In this document: positions 52,160 through 60,073 of the stretch, one piece after another
Layout: every line of letters begins with the position of its first letter
Position numbering within the stretch: position 1 is the stretch's first letter
Assembly: GCA_036262835.1 (NCBI GenBank)
Contig: DATAID010000012.1
Coordinates: 22,573-86,572 of the forward strand
Origin: RBG-16-66-20 sp036262835
Lineage (GTDB): Bacteria > Pseudomonadota > Gammaproteobacteria > Burkholderiales > SG8-39
Length of the DNA stretch: 64,000 nt
Direction: 5' to 3'
Made by a program: the position numbers and the translations under genes
Notes under the pieces: generated by a model
What the model saw: the letters and a program-made list of their open reading frames with translations, nothing else
The model's database searches: none
What the model was told of the DNA's origin: nothing

Positions 52160-53136
52160 CGCCGAAGCTCTCGCTCGTCGTCCCGGTCTACAACGTCGCG
52201 GCGTGGCTCGCGCCGTTTCTGGAGAGCCTCGCGGCGCAGACGCTGCCGGCCGCGCAATTCGAGATCGTGGCCGTCGACGACGGCTCGACCGACGATTCAC
52301 CGCAGATCCTGAAGAGCTTTTCCGCGCGCATGCCGAACCTGCGCACCGTGCGGCGCGAGAACGGCGGGCTCTCGGCGGCGCGCAACACGGGCCTCGAGCA
52401 CGCGGCCGGGGAATGGGTGGCCTTCGCCGATTCGGACGATCTCGTCCTCCCCGCCACCTACGCGCGCTGGCTTGCGCTCGCCGAGGCGGACAGTCTCGAC
52501 ATGCTGGTCGGCAACGGCTTCTACCATCACGAAGGCCGCGAGCCCGACCGGCCGATCTTCGACGGCGTCGCGGCGACCGGCGTGATGGCCGGCGCCGACT
52601 GGCTGCGCGCGCGGCTTGCCGCGCGCTTCCTCCCCCACATGGTGTGGCTGCACCTGTACCGGCGCGAGTTCCTGGAGAAAAACCGCTTCCGCTTCGTGCC
52701 GCGGCTCATCCACGAGGACGTGATCTGGACCACGCGCGCGCTGCTGCGCGCCAGGCGGGTGCGGTTCGATCCCGAGCCGGGCTATCGCTATCGCCTGCCG
52801 GTGCGCCGGCTCGCGCCGCCCGAGCTGGCGCGCCACATGGAGCGCGTGATCGCCTCGAGCGTGTACAACGCGCGGCAGCTCTCCGCCCTGGTCGAGAACG
52901 AAGTCGGCGACGCGGCGCTGTCGCGCCTGATCGGCTGGCAGCTGGCCGATGGGGCGATGTCGGTCTTTCACAAGATCGAGCAGCACCCGGACGCGGCCGC
53001 GCGCCGCTCGCTTTACCGGCGCCTGCGCGAGGAGAAATTTTTCGCGCTCCTCTGGCGCCATGCGCTCGATGCGCGCCAGAAGCGCAAGGTGGCCGGGCGC
53101 TGGCTGCGCTCGCTCGTGCGCTCGGTCGGCGCCTGA
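52156..53136 (+). CDS. GT2 (GT-A fold) glycosyltransferase
   Basis: Inverting family 2 glycosyltransferase of 326 residues from ATG 52156. The GT-A N-terminus is LSLVVPVYNVAAWLAPFLESLAAQ. The nucleotide-binding VDDGSTDDSPQIL, NGGLSAARNTGLEHA and the DxD motif ADSDDLVLPATYARWL follow. A C-terminal ~100-residue helical tail rich in Arg and Ala could contact the membrane. It fits a role in adding a sugar to the lipid-linked repeat. It is coupled to asnB. Confidence 0.88.
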   Translation: MTPKLSLVVPVYNVAAWLAPFLESLAAQTLPAAQFEIVAVDDGSTDDSPQILKSFSARMPNLRTVRRENGGLSAARNTGLEHAAGEWVAFADSDDLVLPATYARWLALAEADSLDMLVGNGFYHHEGREPDRPIFDGVAATGVMAGADWLRARLAARFLPHMVWLHLYRREFLEKNRFRFVPRLIHEDVIWTTRALLRARRVRFDPEPGYRYRLPVRRLAPPELARHMERVIASSVYNARQLSALVENEVGDAALSRLIGWQLADGAMSVFHKIEQHPDAAARRSLYRRLREEKFFALLWRHALDARQKRKVAGRWLRSLVRSVGA

Positions 53137-53138
53137 GC

Positions 53139-54290
53139 ATGCGCGCCTGGCAGGTCAACCTGCAGGAGCACTTCGGCGGCGGCGAGGTGTTCACCGCGTT
53201 CCTCACGCGCGCGCTCGCGCGCCTCGGCGTGCCGACGACGCTCTTTGTCAACGCCCGCGCCGATTTCTGGCGGCGCCTGGCGCTGCCGCCCGAGAGCGAG
53301 CTCGTGGCCCTCGCCGACGCGGGGGAGATCGCGCGCGCGCTGCCGCGGCCGGCGCCGGGCGAGCGCGCCTGGCTGCTCGGCCATGGGCCGCTCCCGCCGC
53401 AGCTCGCGGAGGCCGGGAACCTGCGCGGGAACCTGCGCGGCCACCTGCGCACGGCGATCGCGCACATGCCGCCGCAGGGACGCGACCCGCGCGCCTTCGA
53501 GAAGCACGACCTCGTCTTCGCCGTCTCGGGCTGGGTGCTCGAAGGCGTGCGCTCGACCGGCGCGCCGGCCTGGGAGGAGCCGCTCTACGGCGTGGCGGAG
53601 GTTCGCGGCGACGCGGGCGCGACGCTCCATGCCCGCCCGCCCTACGAGTTCGACCGCCGCAAGCTTCGCGACCGCGCGCTCGGCGCGATCCAGCCGATGA
53701 CTTCGTTCTTTCAGGGAAAGGCGAGCTATGCGAAGCGGCCGGGCCTGACGCTCGGGCTCGTGTCGCGCCTCACGCCGATCAAGCAGTTTCCCGAGCAGTT
53801 TTCGATTCTCGCGCCGCTCCTTGCGGCGCGGCCGGGCTTGCATCTGGAGGTGTTCGGCGCGGGCGGCTACGCCTCGGTGAGGGATCTCAAGCGCGCGCTC
53901 GCGCCGCTCGGCGCGCGCGCCCGTTTCTGGGGGCACCAGGACAACGTGGCGGCGGCCTACGCCGGGCTCGACTACCTCATGACGGGGCTCCCGGAAAAGG
54001 AGGCGCTCGGCCTGAACGTCATCGAAGCGCAGAGCGCGGGCCTGCCCGTGCTCGCGGTCGCCGCGCCGCCTTTCACCGAGACGGTGCGGGAGGGCGAGGG
54101 CGGCTTCCTGTATCGCGATCCGCGGACGGACGGCGGCGCGGATTTCGCGCGCCTCGTGGACGAGCTGGTTTCGGGCAGGCCGCGGCCCGACCCGCGGCTT
54201 GCTCGCTCGCACCTCGAGCGATTTTCCTTCGAGGCATTCTGCGGGCGCGTCGAGCGCGCGCTAGCGGCGATTCGCGCGAGACTCGCCTAG
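53139..54290 (+). CDS. GT4-like glycosyltransferase
   Basis: Family 4-type glycosyltransferase of 383 residues from ATG 53139. The opening WQVNLQEHFGGGEVFTAFLTRAL has the GGGE acceptor loop. LGLVSRLTPIKQFPEQFSIL and the donor loop PEKEALGLNVIEAQSAGLPVLAVAAPPFTE are present. A perfect 12-bp duplication followed by a near-copy at 53415-53450 encodes NLRGNLRGHLR, a loop that may vary between strains. The convergent wecA-like gene ends 4 bp inside its 3' end. Confidence 0.83.
   Translation: MRAWQVNLQEHFGGGEVFTAFLTRALARLGVPTTLFVNARADFWRRLALPPESELVALADAGEIARALPRPAPGERAWLLGHGPLPPQLAEAGNLRGNLRGHLRTAIAHMPPQGRDPRAFEKHDLVFAVSGWVLEGVRSTGAPAWEEPLYGVAEVRGDAGATLHARPPYEFDRRKLRDRALGAIQPMTSFFQGKASYAKRPGLTLGLVSRLTPIKQFPEQFSILAPLLAARPGLHLEVFGAGGYASVRDLKRALAPLGARARFWGHQDNVAAAYAGLDYLMTGLPEKEALGLNVIEAQSAGLPVLAVAAPPFTETVREGEGGFLYRDPRTDGGADFARLVDELVSGRPRPDPRLARSHLERFSFEAFCGRVERALAAIRARLA
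53415..53450 (+). repeat. Three-copy 12-bp tandem repeat inside the GT4-like gene
   Basis: GGGAACCTGCGC occurs at 53415-53426 and 53427-53438, then GGCCACCTGCGC at 53439-53450. The in-frame peptide is NLRG NLRG HLR. The repeat keeps the reading frame and probably arose by slippage. Confidence 0.8.
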
Positions 54291-55354
54291 CTTTTTTCTT
54301 CGGGCGTCTCGACCTCGCGCGTCCAGGCGGCCGCGAGCACGACGCATAACACACCGAGGAAGCCGACCAGCATCGCCCAGTCCGGCACGTGCAGGCGCCA
54401 GGCGCCGAGGCCGATCGCGCCGCACGCCGCCGAGATGGCGGCCAGCGCCGCCGCGATCCTGCCCGCGCCCCAGCCCTTGGCGAGCAGCAGGTGATGGAAA
54501 TGCTCGCGGTCGCCGCTGAACAGGCTGGCGCCGCGCAGCGCGCGCACGAACATCACCCTCGCCATGTCGAGGAGCGGCACGGCGAGCACCCAGACCGCCG
54601 CGATCGGCGGCATGGAGCGGCCGACTCCCTGCGTGAGGTCGATCGCGAACCAGCACAGCGTGAACCCGAGCATCATGCTGCCCGCGTCGCCCATGAACAC
54701 CGCCGCATGGCTGCGGCCGGGCAGGCGCATGTTCCAGACCAGAAACCCGGCGATGGCGCTCGCGAGCAGGAGCAGCAGCACGCATTGCACCGCCAGCCCC
54801 TGCAGCCCCGCGGCGACCGCGAGCAGGAGCGCGGCGAGAAACGTGATGCCGCCGGCCGCGCCGTCGATGCCGTCCACCATGTTGACCGCGTTGATGAGGC
54901 CGAGGCAGCACACCACGCTGAAGGGAATCGCCCACTGGTAGAGGTTGATGGGCCCCACGCCGAGCAGCTCGCCCAGATGCAGGACCTGGATCTGCGCCCA
55001 GGAGGTCATGAAGAGGGCGGCCACGAGCTGGAGCAGGAATTTGGTGCGCGGCGTGATGTCGCGCATGTCGTCGGCGGCGCCCCCCGCCACGAGCACCGCC
55101 TGCGCGGTGAGAAGCGCGAGGATCGCGCCCACGGCGAGCTTGGAGGCGAGCGTCGCCGCCGCGAAGCCGAAGAACATGGCGAGGCCGCCCGTCACCGGAA
55201 TCGTGCCGGTGTGCTGCTTGCGGCCGCCGGGCGCGTCCGCCAGGCCGATGCGCAGCGCGATCGGGGTCAGCGCGCGCGCGAAGAACACCGAGCAGCCGAA
55301 GGCGAGCAGGACGAAAAACGCAAACCGGTTCGCCGGGGGAAAGGCCTCGAGCAT
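54287..55354 (-). CDS. WecA/MraY-family UDP-sugar:undecaprenyl-phosphate transferase
   Basis: Initiating transferase that loads the first sugar-1-phosphate onto undecaprenyl phosphate. It has about 355 residues from ATG 55354, just past the upstream gene's stop, and about ten membrane segments. Active-site signatures are AADDMRDITPRTKF, INAVNMVDGIDGAAGG, HAAVFMGDAGSMMLGF and the C-terminal HFHHLLLAKGW loop used by WecA-type enzymes for UDP-HexNAc. This suits the start of O-antigen synthesis. A longer start at 55387 would overlap the previous gene by 28 bp and is not needed. Confidence 0.9.
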   Translation of the reverse strand: MLEAFPPANRFAFFVLLAFGCSVFFARALTPIALRIGLADAPGGRKQHTGTIPVTGGLAMFFGFAAATLASKLAVGAILALLTAQAVLVAGGAADDMRDITPRTKFLLQLVAALFMTSWAQIQVLHLGELLGVGPINLYQWAIPFSVVCCLGLINAVNMVDGIDGAAGGITFLAALLLAVAAGLQGLAVQCVLLLLLASAIAGFLVWNMRLPGRSHAAVFMGDAGSMMLGFTLCWFAIDLTQGVGRSMPPIAAVWVLAVPLLDMARVMFVRALRGASLFSGDREHFHHLLLAKGWGAGRIAAALAAISAACGAIGLGAWRLHVPDWAMLVGFLGVLCVVLAAAWTREVETPEEKS

Positions 55355-55359
55355 GCCGC

Positions 55360-56649
55360 TCAGAACGCCGAGACCATGCGGCGCCACAATTCCGGCAGTG
55401 GAATCGGCGCGGCTTCGGCGCGCTGGCGCACCGCGCTATCGAGGAAGTAGCCGACGCCGCTGTGCCGGCCGTTCTTCAACGCGACGAACACGACTTCCCG
55501 GTCGAGGTTGTCGACGACTACCTCGCCGAAACGCGCGCTGAAGCCCGGCGCGATCTCGCGCGCATAGGCGAGCGTCACGAAAAGCGACTCGCCGCGGTTG
55601 TCCACCTCGAAGAGCGGCGCGCCTTCCGGCGAGACGCCCGAGGCGAGCTTCGCCGCGGTCGCGCCGGCCTGCGCCGGGTTCTCGCAATGCACGAGAAAAT
55701 CGCGCGACATGCGCGGCTCGACGCGGCTGAAGCCGCAGCCCAGGCGTCGCAGGAACGCCTCGTGCGCGCGCAGCCGCCAGTAGAACACCGGCTCGTCCAC
55801 CGCTTCCTGGTGCAAGCCGGTCGCAATCATGACGCGCGGCCGGGGCTCGAGCGCGAGGCAATCGGCGATGACGCGGTCATAGAGCTGGTAGATCCCGAGC
55901 ACCGGATCGACGCCGGGCGAGAGATACCAGGAGGGATTGCGGTGACGGCCCGAGTAGGCCGACGAGTTGAAGAGATAGTGGTGCTGGATGTGCGCCGCGC
56001 CGTTCAGGAACAGCGTCGCGAAATCCGGGCGGTTCTGCCGCCACAGGTGCAAAAAGCAATCCGCGAGGAAGCGATCGAGGAACACCGCGCGCGCCCAGCG
56101 GCCGCGCAGGCCGGCCGCCGCGTCGGCAAGATAGCGCGGCCAGCGGCGCGGGTTGGTGTAGGCGAGCAGGCCGCACAAGAGCTGCAGCGCGGAGCGCGGC
56201 GTGATGCGGCTCTCGGCGTTGTCGGCGACGGCCTGGCACACGGCGCGGTAGGCGCCCTGCAGGATGCGCGGCGCCTTGACGCCGGTCGGTGTCCACGGAT
56301 CGGGCACGAAAAAGGCCCCCTGCGGAATCGCGTTCGCGGCGTTCATCGGCGAGAACGCGCCCACGCGCAGGCCGCGGCCGCCGAGCTCCTCCCAGATCTG
56401 GCGCGCGCCCGCCTGCGGCCCGTCGCCGAGGCGAAAGACGCCGTGCTCGGCGAAGCTCTTGCCGGTGTGCACGGTGAACCACTGGATCCAGGGCTCGATC
56501 CGCTCGTGCTCGGTCTCGGAGAGCGTTCGCGTGTAGCCGTGCTCCTCGATCAGGCGCGCGAACGCGGGCAGCTCGCCGCGCCGGCAATAGTGCTCGACGA
56601 AGTCGAAATTCACCTCGTTCAGCTCGAGCACGACGAGCGGGGTGGTCAT
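55360..56649 (-). CDS. Alkaline-phosphatase-superfamily-like protein of the glycan locus
   Basis: Protein of 429 residues that resembles the type I phosphodiesterase/nucleotide-pyrophosphatase branch of the alkaline phosphatase fold. VVLELNEVNFDFVEHYC could be the first metal strand, WIQWFTVHTGKSFAEHGVF the nucleophile region, DFATLFLNGAAHIQHHYLFN the histidine-rich loop, and RPRVMIATGLHQEAV the equivalent of the usual SDHG metal motif. Several of these are altered from canonical metal ligands, so catalysis may differ or be lost. It has no signal peptide. It precedes the wecA-like gene by 5 bp and lies 35 bp divergent from rfbB. Homologues appear in some polysaccharide clusters, but the role is unknown. 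Confidence 0.6.
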   Translation of the reverse strand: MTTPLVVLELNEVNFDFVEHYCRRGELPAFARLIEEHGYTRTLSETEHERIEPWIQWFTVHTGKSFAEHGVFRLGDGPQAGARQIWEELGGRGLRVGAFSPMNAANAIPQGAFFVPDPWTPTGVKAPRILQGAYRAVCQAVADNAESRITPRSALQLLCGLLAYTNPRRWPRYLADAAAGLRGRWARAVFLDRFLADCFLHLWRQNRPDFATLFLNGAAHIQHHYLFNSSAYSGRHRNPSWYLSPGVDPVLGIYQLYDRVIADCLALEPRPRVMIATGLHQEAVDEPVFYWRLRAHEAFLRRLGCGFSRVEPRMSRDFLVHCENPAQAGATAAKLASGVSPEGAPLFEVDNRGESLFVTLAYAREIAPGFSARFGEVVVDNLDREVVFVALKNGRHSGVGYFLDSAVRQRAEAAPIPLPELWRRMVSAF

Positions 56650-56669
56650 GCGGGGATTATGACGCAGGA

Positions 56670-56678
56670 TGCGATAAT
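56670..56678 (+). promoter_or_regulatory. rfbB: Extended -10 promoter of rfbB, probably leaderless
   Basis: TGCGATAAT at 56670-56678 is an extended -10 (TGn plus GATAAT, one mismatch to consensus). The usual start point, seven bases after the hexamer, is exactly the A of the rfbB ATG at 56685. The 35-bp gap contains no Shine-Dalgarno stretch. Confidence 0.6.
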
Positions 56679-56684
56679 CGGACG

Positions 56685-57677
56685 ATGCTGCTCGTCACGG
56701 GGGGCGCCGGCTTCATCGGCGCCAATTTCGTATTGCACACCATTGCCGCGACCGGCGAATCCGTCGTCAATCTCGACAAGCTCACCTATGCGGGCAGCCT
56801 CGACAACGTCTCGCCGGTCTCGGGCGATTCGCGCCACGCGTTCGTGCGCGGCGACATCTGCGACCGCGCGCTCGTGAGGAAGCTCCTCGCCGAGCGCCGC
56901 CCGCGCGCGATCGTGCATTTCGCCGCCGAGAGCCACGTCGATCGCTCCATCGCCGGCCCGGCCGACTTCGTGCAGACGAACGTCGTCGGCACCTTCAGCC
57001 TGCTCGAGGAAGCCGCCGCGTACTGGAAGTCGCTCGAGGCGGCGGAGCGCGCGCGCTTTCGCTTTGTGCAGGTGTCGACCGACGAGGTCTACGGCTCGCT
57101 CGCGCCCGAGGAGCCCGCCTTCACCGAGTCGCGGCCCTATGCGCCGAACAGCCCTTATTCGGCGTCCAAAGCCGCCGCCGACCACCTGGTGCGCGCCTAC
57201 CACGTCACCTACGGACTGCCGACGCTGACGACCAATTGCTCCAATAACTACGGCCCGCGCCAGCTTCCGGAAAAGCTGATTCCGCTCATGATCACGAACG
57301 CGCTCGCGGGCAAGCCCTTGCCCGTCTATGGCGACGGCAGGAACGTGCGCGACTGGCTTTACGTCGAGGATCATTGCAGCGCGATCCAGGCCGTGCTCGA
57401 CAGGGGCCGCGCCGGCGAGACCTACAACATCGGCGCGCGCTGCGAAAAGGCGAATCTCGAGCTCGTGAAGACGCTCTGCGCTTTGCTGGACGAAGCGCGG
57501 CCGCGCCAAGCGGGCCGCTACGAGGAGTTGATCCAGTTCGTGACCGATCGCCCCGGCCACGACCGGCGCTACGCGATCGATCCATCCAAGATTGCGCGCG
57601 AGCTCGGCTGGCAGCCCGCGCGGGATTTCGAGAGCGGACTGCGCAAAACCGTGGAGTGGTACCTTGGCCGCCACTGA
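56685..57677 (+). CDS. rfbB: dTDP-glucose 4,6-dehydratase
   Basis: Second step of dTDP-L-rhamnose synthesis, 330 residues, extended SDR fold. The NAD motif is VTGGAGFIGANFVLHTI at the extreme N-terminus. HFAAESHVDRSIAGPADFVQTNV, STDEVYGSL (catalytic Asp-Glu pair), PYSASKAAADHLVRAY (Tyr-Lys), NCSNNYGPRQLPEKLIPL and GDGRNVRDWLYVEDHC all match RfbB. It starts the rfbB, Gmd-like, rfbA, rfbC, rfbD operon and overlaps the next gene by 14 bp. The -10 box lies immediately before the ATG. Confidence 0.96.
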   Translation: MLLVTGGAGFIGANFVLHTIAATGESVVNLDKLTYAGSLDNVSPVSGDSRHAFVRGDICDRALVRKLLAERRPRAIVHFAAESHVDRSIAGPADFVQTNVVGTFSLLEEAAAYWKSLEAAERARFRFVQVSTDEVYGSLAPEEPAFTESRPYAPNSPYSASKAAADHLVRAYHVTYGLPTLTTNCSNNYGPRQLPEKLIPLMITNALAGKPLPVYGDGRNVRDWLYVEDHCSAIQAVLDRGRAGETYNIGARCEKANLELVKTLCALLDEARPRQAGRYEELIQFVTDRPGHDRRYAIDPSKIARELGWQPARDFESGLRKTVEWYLGRH

Positions 57678-58662
57678 GACCCGGGGGCGCCGCGCCCTCA
57701 TCACCGGGATTGCCGGCCAGGACGGCGCCTACCTTTCGCGGCTCCTCCTCGCCAAGGGCTATCGCGTCTACGGGCTCCTCGCGCGGCGCAGCAACGAGTC
57801 GCTCTGGCGCCTGCGCGAGCTGGGGCTCGAAGACAAGGTGACGCTCCTCGTGGGCGATGTCACCGATCTCTCGTCGATCCTGCGCGCGCTCGAGGAAGCC
57901 GAGCCCGCCGAGGTCTACAACCTCGCGGCGCAGAGCACCGTCACCAAGTCCTGGGAGCTGCCCTCGCTCACCGCGCAGGTGACCGGCATGGCGGTGGTGA
58001 ACGCGCTCGAGGCGATCCGCAGCGCCGACCCGAACATCCGCTTCTACCAGGCCTCCTCGAGCGAGATGTTCGGCCTTGCCGGCAAGCCCGTGCTGGACGA
58101 AACCACGGCTTTCCACCCGCGCAGCCCCTACGGCGTGGCGAAGGCGTTCGGCCACTGGCTGACGGTGAACTATCGCGAGAGCCACGGCATGCACTGCTCG
58201 AGCGGCATCCTCTTCAACCACGAATCGCCGCTGCGCGGATCGGAGTTCGTCACGCGCAAGATCACGCTCGCGGTGGCGCGCATCAAGCGCGGCCGGCAGC
58301 AGAAGCTGCAACTGGGCAACCTCGAGGCGAAGCGCGACTGGGGATTCGCCGGCGACTACGTCGAGGCGATCTGGCGCATGCTGCAGCAGGAGCGCGCCGA
58401 CGACTACGTCATCGCCACCGGCCGGGGCACCTCGGTGCGCGATTTTTGCCGCCTCGCCTTCGCGCACGCCGGCCTCGACTACGAGCGCCATGTCGAGACC
58501 GACAGCGCGCTGCTGCGGCCGGCCGACATCCACGCCATGGTGGGCAACGCCGACAAGGCGAAGCGCGCGCTCGGCTGGAGCGCGGGCACGAGCCTCGAGG
58601 CGCTCGTCGCGATGATGGTCGAGGCCGACCTCGCGCGCGTGGACAAGGGAGAGGCGGCGTGA
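57664..58662 (+). CDS. GDP-mannose 4,6-dehydratase-like protein inserted in the rhamnose operon
   Basis: Extended SDR of 332 residues from TTG 57664, overlapping rfbB by 14 bp. It has a Gmd-type N-terminus (ALITGIAGQDGAYLSRLLLAKGY), YNLAAQSTV, the catalytic SSSEMFG with downstream SPYGVAKAFGHW (Tyr-Lys), and NHESPLRGSEFVTRKIT, a typical GMD block. Compared with the standard gmd at 60933 it has a shorter Arg-rich loop (LLARRSNESLWRLREL instead of KRRSSLFNTER), so cofactor contacts may differ. It may make GDP-6-deoxy-hexose for a second deoxysugar or act on another nucleotide sugar. Its position inside an otherwise dTDP pathway operon is unexpected. Confidence 0.85.
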   Translation: MAATETRGRRALITGIAGQDGAYLSRLLLAKGYRVYGLLARRSNESLWRLRELGLEDKVTLLVGDVTDLSSILRALEEAEPAEVYNLAAQSTVTKSWELPSLTAQVTGMAVVNALEAIRSADPNIRFYQASSSEMFGLAGKPVLDETTAFHPRSPYGVAKAFGHWLTVNYRESHGMHCSSGILFNHESPLRGSEFVTRKITLAVARIKRGRQQKLQLGNLEAKRDWGFAGDYVEAIWRMLQQERADDYVIATGRGTSVRDFCRLAFAHAGLDYERHVETDSALLRPADIHAMVGNADKAKRALGWSAGTSLEALVAMMVEADLARVDKGEAA

Positions 58663-59534
58663 AAGGGATCCTTCTCGCCGGCGGCCAGGGCACGCGCCTT
58701 TACCCGGCCACGCTCGCGGTCTCAAAGCAGCTCATGCCGGTGTACGACAAGCCGATGATCTATTACCCGCTCGCGACGCTCATGCTCGCGGGCATCCGCG
58801 ACATCCTCGTCATCTCGACGCCGCAGGACACGCCCAAATTCCGGCAGCTGCTCGGCAACGGCCGGCGCTGGGGCGTCGAATTTTCCTACAAGGTGCAGAA
58901 CGCGCCGAACGGGATCGCCGAAGCCTTCCGCCTGGGCCGCGAGTTCATCGGCCGCGACTCGGTGGCGCTCGTCCTCGGCGACAACATCTTCCACGGCCAC
59001 GACCTGGTGCGCGCCACCACGGCCGCGGCCCGGCGCAAGCGCGGCGCGACCATTTTCGCCTACGCGGTGAACGACCCGCAGCGCTACGGCGTGATCGAGT
59101 TTCGCGGCAAGCGCGCCGTGAGCATCGAGGAGAAGCCGAAGAAGCCGAAGTCGCGCTACGCCGTGACCGGCCTTTACTTCTACGACAACCGGGTGGTGGA
59201 GATCGCCGCGCGCCTCAAGCCCTCGCAGCGCGGCGAGCTCGAGATCACCGACGTGAACCGCGCGTACCTCGAGCGCGGCGAGCTGCGAGTCGAGGTGCTC
59301 GGCCGCGGCCACGCCTGGCTCGATACCGGCACGCACGAGTCGCTCCTGCAGGCGTCGCTCTTCGTCGAGACGATCGAGCGCCGCCAGGGCTGGAAGATCG
59401 CCTGCGTCGAGGAGATCGCCTGGCGCAACAAGTGGATCAGCGCCGGGCAGCTGCGCGCGCTCGCGCGCCCGCTCGCGAGGAGCGGCTACGGCGAATACCT
59501 GCAGCGCCTGCTCGTCGACAAGGACGTCGGTTGA
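58659..59534 (+). CDS. rfbA: Glucose-1-phosphate thymidylyltransferase
   Basis: First step of dTDP-L-rhamnose synthesis, 291 residues. It begins at GTG 58659 in a GTGA overlap. The signature GILLAGGQGTRLYPATLAVSKQLMPVYDKPMIYYPL is complete, including the catalytic GGxGTRL loop. ALVLGDNIFHGHDL, EEKPKKPKSRYAVTGLYFYD and WLDTGTHESLL are also typical. The length fits RfbA/RmlA. It precedes rfbC with a TTGA overlap. Confidence 0.96.
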   Translation: MKGILLAGGQGTRLYPATLAVSKQLMPVYDKPMIYYPLATLMLAGIRDILVISTPQDTPKFRQLLGNGRRWGVEFSYKVQNAPNGIAEAFRLGREFIGRDSVALVLGDNIFHGHDLVRATTAAARRKRGATIFAYAVNDPQRYGVIEFRGKRAVSIEEKPKKPKSRYAVTGLYFYDNRVVEIAARLKPSQRGELEITDVNRAYLERGELRVEVLGRGHAWLDTGTHESLLQASLFVETIERRQGWKIACVEEIAWRNKWISAGQLRALARPLARSGYGEYLQRLLVDKDVG

Positions 59535-60073
59535 AAGCCGAGAAGACGGAGCTGCCGGGCCTGCTGCGGCTCGAGCCGCGCCTGTTCGGCGATGCGCGCG
59601 GCTGGTTCATGGAGACCTGGAACGCGCGCACCTTCGCCGAGCTCGGCATCGAGGCGAGCTTCGTGCAGGACAACCATTCGCGGTCGCTGAAGAACACGCT
59701 GCGCGGGCTGCACTACCAGGTGCGCCAGCCGCAGGGAAAGCTCGTGCGCGTGACCGCGGGCGCGATCTGGGACGTGGCGCTCGACCTGCGGCGCAGCTCG
59801 AAGACCTTCGGCCGCTGGGCGGGGATGCGCCTGGATGCCGACTCGCATGCCATGGCCTGGATTCCCGCCGGCTTCGCGCACGGCTTCGTCGTCCTGTCGG
59901 AAGAGGCGGAGGTGCTCTACAAGGCGACCGACTACTACGCGCCGCAGCACGAGCGCACGATCCTCTGGAACGACCCCGCGCTCGCCATCGCCTGGCCGAT
60001 CACGGGCGAGCCGGTGCTTTCGGACAAGGATCGGCGCGGCGTGCCGCTCGCGCAGGCCGAAACCTGCGATTGA
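59531..60073 (+). CDS. rfbC: dTDP-4-dehydrorhamnose 3,5-epimerase
   Basis: Third step of dTDP-L-rhamnose synthesis, 180 residues. The TTG start at 59531 overlaps the rfbA stop as TTGA. The cupin-type epimerase shows RLFGDARGWFMETW, FVQDNHSRSLKNTLRGLHYQ (catalytic His), GKLVRVTAGAIWDVALDLR, and WIPAGFAHGFVVLSE. The final DKDRRGVPLAQAE tail is normal. It is translationally coupled to rfbD. Confidence 0.95.
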   Translation: MKAEKTELPGLLRLEPRLFGDARGWFMETWNARTFAELGIEASFVQDNHSRSLKNTLRGLHYQVRQPQGKLVRVTAGAIWDVALDLRRSSKTFGRWAGMRLDADSHAMAWIPAGFAHGFVVLSEEAEVLYKATDYYAPQHERTILWNDPALAIAWPITGEPVLSDKDRRGVPLAQAETCD

